Position numbers and translations under genes: made by a program. From Oceanicaulis sp. MMSF_3324 (GTDB lineage Bacteria; Pseudomonadota; Alphaproteobacteria; Caulobacterales; Maricaulaceae), in contig NZ_JASHIU010000004.1 in NCBI RefSeq assembly GCF_030733545.1, positions 62,001 to 126,000 on the forward strand: a stretch of 64,000 nt of DNA, in the 5' to 3' direction. Of this stretch, positions 35,703 through 44,523 are shown one piece after another (within the stretch, counting starts at the first letter, position 1; each line of letters opens with the position of its first letter). The notes beneath the pieces were generated by a model. That model was not told the DNA's origin, did not search any database, and saw nothing but the letters and a program-made list of their open reading frames with translations.

Positions 35703-36287
35703 TCAGTCGCTATCGGATTTGGGCGGCAGGCTCACGCCTTCGCGCCGTTCAATCTCTTTGCGCCAGTTTTCCAGCGTCTCATCAAGGGTCATCGCCCGCT
35801 CTGACGCAGATGTGACTTTCACGACGCGATTTTTGACCGGCTTGGGTTTTTTCGGCTCGGGGTTGAGCGGGCCCTGCACGATCTTGAGCTTTTTGGGCGT
35901 CTTGCCTGAATAGGCGGCGACGCGGGCCAGAATCTGCGCCGATTGCGCTTCCACCAGGGTGGCGGCCGGGCCCTGCGCCCGCACGACCAGCGCGCCCGCC
36001 TGGTATTTCTCCGGACGGGTCAGCTTGGCCAGCTGCGGGCCGACGATCTCGGCCCATTGAGCGTCGAGCTCGTGCCGGGTCGGGCCTGCGAATTTCTTCG
36101 AGAGCGGCTTGATCAGCGCACTCATGGCGCGATCTACATTGGGCGGCGGCTTGATGGCGGCGCGTCCGCGATGCTCGCTGATCCAGCTTGAGGCATCCGC
36201 TTCGTCTCGCGGCGTGCGGGCGCCGCGGGCGATCAGGTGCCGGTTGGGCGTTGACGTCAGGGGCGGTCGCTTCATGGTGCGCACCAT
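35703..36287 (-). CDS. DUF721 (DciA-like) protein
   Basis: 194 residues from ATG 36287; ATG 36275 (MKRPPLTS) is equally possible since neither has a strong Shine-Dalgarno. The central part has the DUF721 pattern: KFAGPTRHELDAQWAEIVGPQLAKLTRPEKY (in parts) and GALVVRAQGPAATLVEAQSAQIL. DUF721/DciA proteins load the replicative helicase in bacteria lacking DnaC, so a role in replication initiation is plausible. Divergent from mutY with 41 bases between the starts, and the gene following it is DsbA-like. Confidence 0.85.
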   Translation of the reverse strand: MVRTMKRPPLTSTPNRHLIARGARTPRDEADASSWISEHRGRAAIKPPPNVDRAMSALIKPLSKKFAGPTRHELDAQWAEIVGPQLAKLTRPEKYQAGALVVRAQGPAATLVEAQSAQILARVAAYSGKTPKKLKIVQGPLNPEPKKPKPVKNRVVKVTSASERAMTLDETLENWRKEIERREGVSLPPKSDSD

Positions 36288-36328
36288 CGCGCTGTCACGC
36301 CGTTCTGGCAAGCTTGAGAGGACACGCC

Positions 36329-37420
36329 TTGCCAACATCTGCACAGACTGCTCTGCCCGCTCCGGACCTGCAAGCGGCGCTGCTGGACTGGTATGATCAA
36401 TCGGGTCGCAGCCTGCCCTGGCGCATCCGGCCCGAAGACCGGGTGGCGGGCGCAGTCGCTGACCCTTACGCCATCTGGCTATCGGAAATCATGTTGCAGC
36501 AGACGACCGTGCCTCATGCCACGCCCTATTGGGAGCGGTTTCTGGAGCGCTGGCCGACGGTGACCGATCTGGCCGAGGCGCCGCGAGAGGATGTGCTCGC
36601 CGCCTGGGCGGGTCTGGGCTATTACGCCCGCGCTCGCAATCTACACGCCTGCGCTCAAAAAGTGGCCCATGAGCTGGGCGGTGAATTTCCCAGCGCGCTG
36701 GATGGCCTGCTGGCTCTGCCCGGCGTGGGCGATTACACCGCCAACGCGATCCGCGCGGCGGCTTTTGACCAGCCCGCCAGCGTGGTGGACGGCAATGTGG
36801 AGCGGGTGATCACTCGCATGGTGCGGCTTGAAACGCCCTTGCCCAAGGCCAAGCCCGAAATCAAGGCGATCGCCGCCGGACTGGCCTCGCCCGAGCGTCC
36901 GGGCGATTACGCTCAGGCCATCATGGATCTGGGGGCGACAGTGTGTACGCCCAAATCGCCCGATTGCGCGGCCTGTCCCTGGTCGACCTGGTGCGCGGCG
37001 CGCGCCGCAGGTGATCAGACCCGCTATCCGCTCAAGACGAAGAAAAAGCCCAAGCCGGTTCGCCGCGGTGTCTGTTTTCATGTCGTGCGCGAGGGCGCCA
37101 TCTGGCTGCGGCGCCGGCCCGAGACCGGGCTTCTGGGCGCGATGATGGAGGTGCCGGGGACCGACTGGTGCGAAGGCGGCGTGTCAGAGCGGGAGGTGGC
37201 GAGCGCGGCGCCGTTCGAGGCGGACTGGCGAAACGCCGGGCACGTGCGCCATGTCTTCACCCATTTCGCGTTGGAGCTTGAGGTGCTGTGCGCGACCGCG
37301 CCAGACGGCTGGTCGCCCGAGGAGGGCGTCTGGACACCATTGTCGGCGCTGAAGGAGGCGGGCCTGCCCAGCGTCATGATGAAGGCGGCGAAGCTGGGGC
37401 TGGAGCGGCGGCTTTTGTAG
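36329..37420 (+). CDS. mutY: A/G-specific adenine glycosylase
   Basis: Removes adenine opposite 8-oxoguanine. 363 residues from TTG 36329 (GAGAGG seven bases upstream), a normal length. Catalytic Glu is E53 in WLSEIMLQQTTV, the helix-hairpin-helix motif is LPGVGDYTANAI with catalytic D154 in VDGNVERVITR, and the [4Fe-4S] ligands are C206, C213, C216 and C222 in the expected spacing. The C-terminal NUDIX-like domain (LRRRPETGLLGAMMEVPG onward) recognises 8-oxoguanine. Confidence 0.96.
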   Translation: MPTSAQTALPAPDLQAALLDWYDQSGRSLPWRIRPEDRVAGAVADPYAIWLSEIMLQQTTVPHATPYWERFLERWPTVTDLAEAPREDVLAAWAGLGYYARARNLHACAQKVAHELGGEFPSALDGLLALPGVGDYTANAIRAAAFDQPASVVDGNVERVITRMVRLETPLPKAKPEIKAIAAGLASPERPGDYAQAIMDLGATVCTPKSPDCAACPWSTWCAARAAGDQTRYPLKTKKKPKPVRRGVCFHVVREGAIWLRRRPETGLLGAMMEVPGTDWCEGGVSEREVASAAPFEADWRNAGHVRHVFTHFALELEVLCATAPDGWSPEEGVWTPLSALKEAGLPSVMMKAAKLGLERRLL

Positions 37421-37438
37421 TCAGTCTCACTCAGACCT

Positions 37439-37517
37439 CTTTCCCTGCAAAGGCGGGGACCCAGAGCCGGAAATGCAGCGCTTCAATATCTCTGGGTCCC
37501 GGCCTACGCCGGGAAAG
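37439..37517. repeat. palindromic intergenic repeat A
   Basis: Left arm 37439-37466 (CTTTCCC...GGGGACCCAGAG) and right arm 37490-37517 (CTCTGGGTCCC...GGGAAAG) are 28-base inverted copies with a few mismatches around a 23-base centre. Each arm holds its own small hairpin. Typical of dispersed palindromic elements in alphaproteobacteria; located after the mutY stop. No gene lies between 37421 and 37663. Confidence 0.8.
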
Positions 37518-37540
37518 AGAAGATACATCAACAGATGTCA

Positions 37541-37619
37541 TCCCCCGCTTCATGCGGGGGATCCATGCCGGTTGCTCTGATCAAGGTCACGGCCTGGGTT
37601 CGCCGGATAAGCCGGCGAA
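37541..37619. repeat. palindromic intergenic repeat B
   Basis: Two further GC-rich hairpins: TCCCCCGC-TTCAT-GCGGGGGA (37541-37561) and TTCGCCGG-ATAAG-CCGGCGAA (37599-37619), with a spacer containing GATCC and CATGCCGG. They follow directly on repeat A and lie just before the ccrM stop. Probably dispersed repeat material that may also terminate transcripts from both sides. Confidence 0.7.
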
Positions 37620-37663
37620 TGCCAGAGTGCGATGAAGGCGTTTCAGCCCGACTGCAGCAGGCC

Positions 37664-38831
<1,168 letters not shown>

Positions 38832-38841
38832 GGCCGATTCA

Positions 38842-39444
38842 TTATGTGGCGCTCCACAGCCCGCGCGCCTGTCTGGCCTGCTGCACCGGAGCATAGCTTA
38901 ACCGATGGATCGGCGACGCGCCCAGATTTTCGAGCGCGGCTTTATGGCTCGGGCTGGGATAACCCTTGTGTCCGGCCAAGCCATAGCCGGAAAAGCGGTT
39001 TTCCGATTCTATCAGGATCTGGTCGCGCAAGGTCTTGGCGATGATCGAGGCCGCGCCGATGCACGCTTCAAGCCCGTCTCCGCCCACAATCGCGCGCGCC
39101 GGCGTGTTCAAACCATCAGGAACACGATTTCCGTCGATCAGGACTTCATCGGGGATAACGCCCAGCCCTTCAACCGCGCGCACCATGGCCGCCATGGTGG
39201 CGTGCAGCACGTTCAGACGATCAATCTCGACGGGTTCTGCGATGCCCACACCCACACGCGCCTCGGCCCGGATGAGAGCGGCCAGCGCCGTACGCCGCTT
39301 TTCAGAGAGCTTCTTTGAATCGTCCAGTTGATCGAGCGCCGAGAAGTCCGGCGGCAGGATCACCGCCGCGCAGACCACAGGGCCGGCCAGCGGCCCGCGC
39401 CCGGCTTCGTCCACGCCGGCGATGAGGGGGGAAGAGGAAGACAT
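38842..39444 (-). CDS. rnhB: ribonuclease HII
   Basis: Cleaves RNA in hybrids and single ribonucleotides in DNA. 200 residues: acidic residues D11 and E12 in AGVDEAGRGPLAGPVVCAAV, DSKKLSEKRR, LIDGNRVP, GDGLEACIGAASIIAK and HKGYPSPSHKAAL. Lies upstream of ccrM on the same strand, separated by the ccrM control region. The conserved neighbourhood with ccrM is known in Caulobacter. Confidence 0.96.
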   Translation of the reverse strand: MSSSSPLIAGVDEAGRGPLAGPVVCAAVILPPDFSALDQLDDSKKLSEKRRTALAALIRAEARVGVGIAEPVEIDRLNVLHATMAAMVRAVEGLGVIPDEVLIDGNRVPDGLNTPARAIVGGDGLEACIGAASIIAKTLRDQILIESENRFSGYGLAGHKGYPSPSHKAALENLGASPIHRLSYAPVQQARQARGLWSAT

Positions 39445-39456
39445 GAAAGGCTCCGG

Positions 39457-40566
39457 TCAGAACAGGCTGAGCTGATCTTCGGTATCAAGAGGCCGTTCGA
39501 ACAGGTCGCAGCGCAGTTTGACCCGGTCCTTGTCGAGGCCATAGCGGCGCACCCCGGCGCGGAAGCGCTTGGAGATCATCTCCGCAATCGGGCCCTGGCC
39601 CCGTCCGCGCACATGGAATTCTGAAGCGTAATCGGCGCCGCCGCGAGTATCGCGCACCATGTTCATGACCTTCTCGGCGGCGTCGGGTTTGACCTTTTTC
39701 AGCCAGTCATAAAACAGATCGCGCACCTCCAGCGGCAGGCGCAGCAGCACATAGCCCGCGCTTTGCGCGCCGGAATTGGCGGACGCCTTCAGGAGCGTTT
39801 CGATCTCGTGGTCGGTCAGGCCGGGAATGACCGGCGCGGTCATTACGGTGACCGGCACGCCGGCCTTGGAAAGCGCCTCCATCGCTTCCAGCCGGCGCTT
39901 GGGGGTTGCGGCCCTGGGCTCCATGGTGCGGGCGAGCTTGCGATCTTGCGTGGTGAGGGAGATCGCAGTCTTGACGAGCCCGAGGGCCGCAAGCTCGGAC
40001 AGGATGTCGAGATCGCGGGTGATCGCGGCGGATTTGGTGATCAGACTGACCGGGTGCTTGAAACGCAGGCAGACTTCCAGAATGGAGCGCGTCAGACGCA
40101 ATTGCCGCTCGATCGGTTGGTAGGCGTCGGTGTTCGCGCCGATCACGATCGGTTCAACCTGGTAGTACGGCTTGCGAAATTGCTGTTCTAACAGGCGCGC
40201 GGCGCCGGGCTTGAAGAACAGCATGCTTTCAAAATCGACGCCCGCCGAATAGCCCCAATAGGCGTGGCTGGGCCGCGCATAGCAATAGATGCAGCCATGT
40301 TCACAGCCCCTGTACGGATTGATCGACCGGTTGAACGAGATATCCGGGCTGTCATTGGTGGCGATGATGGTGCGGCTATTGTCCTTGATCAGCGTGGTGC
40401 GGACCTGTTTGGGCGCAGGATCGTTCTCGCCCCAGCCATCTTCGAAGGGTTCGCGGGTATCGCGTTCAAAACGCCCCGACGCATTGGATGTGGCGGCGCG
40501 GCCGCGCGGTTGCAGCGGCTCGGGAAGGGGGCTCATGCCCCGGGCGGGAACAAAGCGTGCGGTCAT
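39457..40566 (-). CDS. PA0069 family radical SAM protein
   Basis: 369-residue radical SAM protein. The cluster motif CxxxCxxC is C88-EHG-C92-IY-C95 in RGCEHGCIYCYARPSHAYWG, characteristic of the PA0069/SplB-like group. Other blocks: FFKPGAARLL, VIGANTDAYQPIERQL, SLTTQDRKLARTMEPRAATPKRRLEA (in parts), and VPVTVMTAPVIPGLTDHEIE. Function unknown; a nucleic acid or protein modification role is possible. 12 bases upstream of rnhB, so likely in the same transcript. Confidence 0.93.
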   Translation of the reverse strand: MTARFVPARGMSPLPEPLQPRGRAATSNASGRFERDTREPFEDGWGENDPAPKQVRTTLIKDNSRTIIATNDSPDISFNRSINPYRGCEHGCIYCYARPSHAYWGYSAGVDFESMLFFKPGAARLLEQQFRKPYYQVEPIVIGANTDAYQPIERQLRLTRSILEVCLRFKHPVSLITKSAAITRDLDILSELAALGLVKTAISLTTQDRKLARTMEPRAATPKRRLEAMEALSKAGVPVTVMTAPVIPGLTDHEIETLLKASANSGAQSAGYVLLRLPLEVRDLFYDWLKKVKPDAAEKVMNMVRDTRGGADYASEFHVRGRGQGPIAEMISKRFRAGVRRYGLDKDRVKLRCDLFERPLDTEDQLSLF

Positions 40567-40649
40567 GTCCGAACGGTGACTCAGAGCGCGGAACAGATCA
40601 AGAACATTTTTGCATTGACTCCGCAGCGCCGCCGGAGTTTCTCAAGCGT

Positions 40650-41351
40650 ATGAGCCAGATCATCACCCTCCTGCCCACGCTGAACGCCAACACCCGTCTG
40701 GAACGCACGCTTCAAAGCCTCGCAGAGGCGGAACGTGCTGGCCTGTCGGCGGGCTGGGTCGTGGCCGATGGCGGCTCGACGGACGGGACGCCGCTGACGG
40801 CGCGGCGGCTGGGGTGTCATCTGGTTCAGGGCGCAAAGGGCCGCGGAGCGCAGCTGGCCGCCGGCGCCGCCTATGCGCGCTCGCGCATCCGGGCGCAGGA
40901 CTGGATCCTGGTCCTGCACGCCGATACGCGCCTGTCGCCGGGCTGGTCGAGCGAAGCGGCGGCGTTCATGGCCGCCAACGCCCATCGTGATCGCGCCGGG
41001 TATTTCCGGTTCACGCTGGATGACATGTCCCATCGCGCGCGCCGGCTGGAACGGGCCGTGAATTGGCGCTGCAAGACCTTTGGCCTGCCCTATGGCGATC
41101 AGGGGCTTTTGATCCGGGCGGACTTTTATGACCGTCTGGGCGGGTTCAAACCCTGGCCGCTGTTTGAGGATGTCGACCTGGTGCGCCGCATCGGCAAGCA
41201 CCGGCTCTGGCCCATGACGGCGCGGGCGGAAACCAGCGCGGACAAGTTTCTCGCGGACGGCTATCGTCGCCGCTCGATGAAGAATCTGGTTCTGCTGGCG
41301 CGCTATTTCCTGGGCGCCCGGCCTGCAGATCTCGCCAAGAGTTATCGATGA
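40650..41351 (+). CDS. glycosyltransferase, TIGR04283 type
   Basis: Family 2 glycosyltransferase of the TIGR04283 group, annotated elsewhere with arsenosugar biosynthesis. 233 residues from ATG 40650: ITLLPTLNANTRLERTL, VVADGGSTDGT, GRGAQLAAGA, WILVLHADTRLSPGW (DxD-like HAD), GYFRFTLDD, YGDQGLLIRADFYDRLGGF and FEDVDLVRRI. Overlaps the next gene (ATGATG). The arsenic link is from the annotation of relatives; no ars gene is in the window, so the substrate here is unknown. Confidence 0.85.
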   Translation: MSQIITLLPTLNANTRLERTLQSLAEAERAGLSAGWVVADGGSTDGTPLTARRLGCHLVQGAKGRGAQLAAGAAYARSRIRAQDWILVLHADTRLSPGWSSEAAAFMAANAHRDRAGYFRFTLDDMSHRARRLERAVNWRCKTFGLPYGDQGLLIRADFYDRLGGFKPWPLFEDVDLVRRIGKHRLWPMTARAETSADKFLADGYRRRSMKNLVLLARYFLGARPADLAKSYR

Positions 41352-41935
41352 TGCTCCGTCCCCGCCTTGTGGTCTTTGTCAAAGCGCCGGTCATCGGCGG
41401 CGCCAAGACCCGTCTCGCCCGGGGCATTGGCAAGGTGCAGGCCTGGCGTCGGCATCGCGCCATGACCGCGACGCTGCTGCGCCGCCTGACCGATCCGCGC
41501 TGGGAGACCGTGATCACGCTCAGCCCGGAGCGGGCGGTGTCTCGCCGATTCCCCGGCGTCTGGCCCGATCATCTGCCCCGCAGCCTGCAAGGCGACGGCG
41601 ATCTGGGCGCGCGGCAATCGCGTGTGTTCGCACACCGGGCGCCGGTCTGCGTCATCGGGTCGGACGCGCCGCAAATCACCCGCGCGGACATTGCGGCCGC
41701 CTTTTCGGGGCTCAAGCGCCATGACGCCGTGATCGGCCCGGCCGTGGATGGCGGCTATTGGCTGCTGGCAATGAACGGTCCGGCGCCGGACGGCCTGTTT
41801 GACGGCATGCGCTGGTCGCATGAAGAGACGCGCAACGACCTCTTGCGCCAGCTTCGCCTGCACGGGCTGGAGCGCGTGAAAATGCTGCGCCCGCTGCGTG
41901 ATGTGGATGAGGCGTCCGATTTAAAGCGCGGCTAG
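41348..41935 (+). CDS. TIGR04282/DUF2064 glycosyltransferase-like protein
   Basis: 195 residues of the TIGR04282 (DUF2064) group: LVVFVKAPVIGGAKTRLARGIG, GDLGARQSRVFA, VCVIGSDAPQITRADI and VIGPAVDGGYWLLAMN, with the nucleotide-binding GSDxP motif. Usually found with a TIGR04283 protein as here, where the two overlap by four bases. Its 3' end overlaps that of the uracil-DNA glycosylase gene on the other strand by 15 bases. Confidence 0.85.
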   Translation: MMLRPRLVVFVKAPVIGGAKTRLARGIGKVQAWRRHRAMTATLLRRLTDPRWETVITLSPERAVSRRFPGVWPDHLPRSLQGDGDLGARQSRVFAHRAPVCVIGSDAPQITRADIAAAFSGLKRHDAVIGPAVDGGYWLLAMNGPAPDGLFDGMRWSHEETRNDLLRQLRLHGLERVKMLRPLRDVDEASDLKRG

Positions 41936-42706
41936 CTTCGCCTTCAGGCTCAGCAAATCCTGCCAGCTTTTCGCTTTCTCCTGCGGGCGGCGCAGCAGGA
42001 AGGCGGGGTGGTACATGGGCAGGGCGGGGATCACGGTTCCATCGCCGAGCGTGTAGTCGTGCCAGCGCCCGCGCAGCGCCATGATGCCGTTTCTGGAATG
42101 CAACAGGCTTTGCGCCGCAATGCCGCCAGCCAGCACCACCAGCTTGGGCCGGGCGAGCGCGATATGGCGTTGGGCGAAGGGCAGGCAGGTTTCAATCTCG
42201 GCGTCGGTGGGCTTGCGATTGCCCGGCGGGCGCCAGAACACGACATTGGTGATGTAGGCGGTGGTCTCATCCAGGCCGATGGCGGCCAGCATCCGGTCCA
42301 GCAAATGCCCGGCCTGTCCGATGAAGGGCGCGCCTTCTCGGTCTTCCTCCCGGCCCGGGGCTTCGCCCACGACCATCACGTCAGCCTGTGGATTGCCGCG
42401 CGCAAAGACGGTCTGGGTGGCGGTCGCCTTGAGCGGGCAGCCGTCAAAGGCGTCCAGCGCCTGCTTGAGCTCGTCAAGGGATTGGGCGGCCTGCGCCATG
42501 GCGCGACCATCCTGGGTCGGCGCGGCGCCGAATCCCGCTTGTCGCGCCTGGGCGCCGGTGGCGCGCGCCTCGACCGAGGGCGGCGGAGCCGGCTGGGCGG
42601 ATTTCGGAACGGGCAGGGGCGGCAGCGCCTCGACGCCGGACTGCTCCCACCAGCCGATCAGGCTCTTCAGCGCACGGATGTCTTCTGGATTGAGGGGGGC
42701 GGTCAT
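41921..42706 (-). CDS. family 4 uracil-DNA glycosylase
   Basis: Removes uracil from DNA. 261 residues: a Pro/Ala-rich N-terminal extension of about 80 residues, then the family 4 core with VVGEAPGREEDREGAPFIGQAG, YITNVVFWRPPGNRKPTDAE, MYHPAFLLRRPQEK. Of the four [4Fe-4S] ligand positions only C90 (FDGCPLK) and C174 (IETCLPF) remain; the others read F87 and W158. Such forms are common in alphaproteobacteria from memory, so the cluster is probably absent but the enzyme may still be active. Confidence 0.88.
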   Translation of the reverse strand: MTAPLNPEDIRALKSLIGWWEQSGVEALPPLPVPKSAQPAPPPSVEARATGAQARQAGFGAAPTQDGRAMAQAAQSLDELKQALDAFDGCPLKATATQTVFARGNPQADVMVVGEAPGREEDREGAPFIGQAGHLLDRMLAAIGLDETTAYITNVVFWRPPGNRKPTDAEIETCLPFAQRHIALARPKLVVLAGGIAAQSLLHSRNGIMALRGRWHDYTLGDGTVIPALPMYHPAFLLRRPQEKAKSWQDLLSLKAKLAAL

Positions 42707-42836
42707 GGGCGCGCGGAATTCCGATCTGGTCCGTGTGAGGCTTCACCCTAGCTCATAACGCAAGGCTGGGTTAATACGAAAGGGAATGCGGCGCCAGCGA
42801 AAGAGCGCTGCAGGGGCTGAGACTGTAGGAGACGAC

Positions 42837-44510
42837 ATGGCCGACGGGTCTATCGAGCGCGAATCCATGGAATATGATGTGGTCATCGCAGGGGCTGGTC
42901 CGGCCGGCCTGGCGGCGGCCATCCGTCTGAAGCAACGCTGCGAGGAGACAGGGCAAGACCTCTCCATCGCCGTTCTTGAAAAGGGCTCCGAAGTCGGCGC
43001 GCACATCCTCTCGGGCGTCGTGTTCGATCCCAAGGCGCTCGATGAATTGCTGCCGGACTGGCGCAATGATCCGACCCAGCCCTTCGACACCGAAGTGGGC
43101 GAAGACGTCTTCATGGCGCTGGGTGAAGCAGGCTCGGCGACGCTTCCCGGCTTCGGCATGCCGCCCTTCATGCACAACCATGGCTGCTATGTCGGCTCGC
43201 TGGCCAATCTGTGCCGCTGGCTGGCTGAAAAGGCCGAAGCCATGGGCGTAGAGGTCTATCCCGGCTTCCCCGCCGACCAGTTCATCGAGGAAGACGGCGT
43301 CGTCAAAGGCGTCATCACCGGCGATATGGGCGTGGCGCGCGATGGCGGTCAAAAGGACATGTACCAGCCCGGCATGGAGCTGCGCGGCAAGTACACCCTG
43401 ATCGGCGAGGGCGCGCGCGGTTCGCTGTCCAAGCAGCTGATCGACAAATACGGCCTGAGCGAAGGCCGCGACCCGCAGAAATTCGGCATCGGCATGAAAG
43501 AGCTCTGGCGCGTCAAGCCGGAGAACTTCAAGAAGGGCCGGGTCCAGCACACCATGGGCTGGCCGCTGGACAACTCCACGGGCGGCGGCTCCTTCCTCTA
43601 TCATTTCGGCGACAATCTGGTGTCGGTCGGTTTCGTGGTTCACCTGAACTACAAGAATCCGCACCTCTTCCCGTTCGGCGAATTCCAGCGCTTCAAGACC
43701 CATCCCGACATCGCGCCGATCTTTGAAGGCGCCGAGCGTCTGTCCTATGGCGCGCGGGCGATCACCGAGGGTGGCTATCAGTCCGTGCCCAAACTGACCT
43801 TCCCGGGCGGCGCGCTGATTGGCTGTTCGGCCGGGTTCGTGAACGTGCCCCGCATCAAGGGCAGCCATAACGCCATGAAGACCGGCATGATGGCCGCCGA
43901 AGCCGCGTTCGACGCGCTGGCCGAGGGCCGCGAGGGCGATGAGCTGACCGCCTATGCCGAAGCGTATGACAAGTCCTGGGTGAAGAAAGAGCTCAAGACC
44001 GTTCGTAACGCCAAGCCGCTCTGGACCAAGTTCGGCACGGTGCTGGGCGTCGCGCTGGGCGGTCTGGACATGTGGACGAACTATCTGTTCGGCTTCTCGA
44101 TCTTCGGCACGATGAGCCATGGCGGCACCGACGCCGAAGCGCTCAAGCCGGCCGATAAGTGCAAACAGATCGATTATCCCAAGCCTGATGGGGTGCTGAC
44201 GTTTGACCGTCTGTCCTCGGTGTTCATCTCCAACACCAATCACGAGGAAGATCAGCCGATCCACCTCAAGGTGAAGGACCCGGCGCTGCAGAAATCGTCA
44301 GAGTATGACGTGTATGGCGGTCCGTCCGCGCGCTATTGCCCGGCCGCGGTCTATGAATGGGTCACGCCGGATGAAGGCGGCGAGCCGAAATTCGTGATCA
44401 ACGCGCAAAATTGCGTGCACTGCAAAACCTGCGACATCAAGGACCCGAACCAGAACATCAACTGGACCACGCCCGAAGGCGGTGGCGGTCCCAACTATCC
44501 GAACATGTAA
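42837..44510 (+). CDS. electron transfer flavoprotein-ubiquinone oxidoreductase
   Basis: ETF-QO passes electrons from fatty acid and amino acid dehydrogenases via ETF to ubiquinone. 557 residues from ATG 42837 (GGAG five bases upstream); the frame runs upstream to 42786 without similarity. Seen: FAD motif YDVVIAGAGPAGLAAAIRL, GAHILSGVVFDP, IGEGARGSLSKQL, GGALIGCSAGFVNVPRIKGSHNAMKTG (in parts), and the C-terminal [4Fe-4S] ligands in RYCPAAVYEW and INAQNCVHCKTCDIKDP. Divergent from the udg gene. Confidence 0.97.
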   Translation: MADGSIERESMEYDVVIAGAGPAGLAAAIRLKQRCEETGQDLSIAVLEKGSEVGAHILSGVVFDPKALDELLPDWRNDPTQPFDTEVGEDVFMALGEAGSATLPGFGMPPFMHNHGCYVGSLANLCRWLAEKAEAMGVEVYPGFPADQFIEEDGVVKGVITGDMGVARDGGQKDMYQPGMELRGKYTLIGEGARGSLSKQLIDKYGLSEGRDPQKFGIGMKELWRVKPENFKKGRVQHTMGWPLDNSTGGGSFLYHFGDNLVSVGFVVHLNYKNPHLFPFGEFQRFKTHPDIAPIFEGAERLSYGARAITEGGYQSVPKLTFPGGALIGCSAGFVNVPRIKGSHNAMKTGMMAAEAAFDALAEGREGDELTAYAEAYDKSWVKKELKTVRNAKPLWTKFGTVLGVALGGLDMWTNYLFGFSIFGTMSHGGTDAEALKPADKCKQIDYPKPDGVLTFDRLSSVFISNTNHEEDQPIHLKVKDPALQKSSEYDVYGGPSARYCPAAVYEWVTPDEGGEPKFVINAQNCVHCKTCDIKDPNQNINWTTPEGGGGPNYPNM

Positions 44511-44523
44511 GGGCGGGGCGAGC

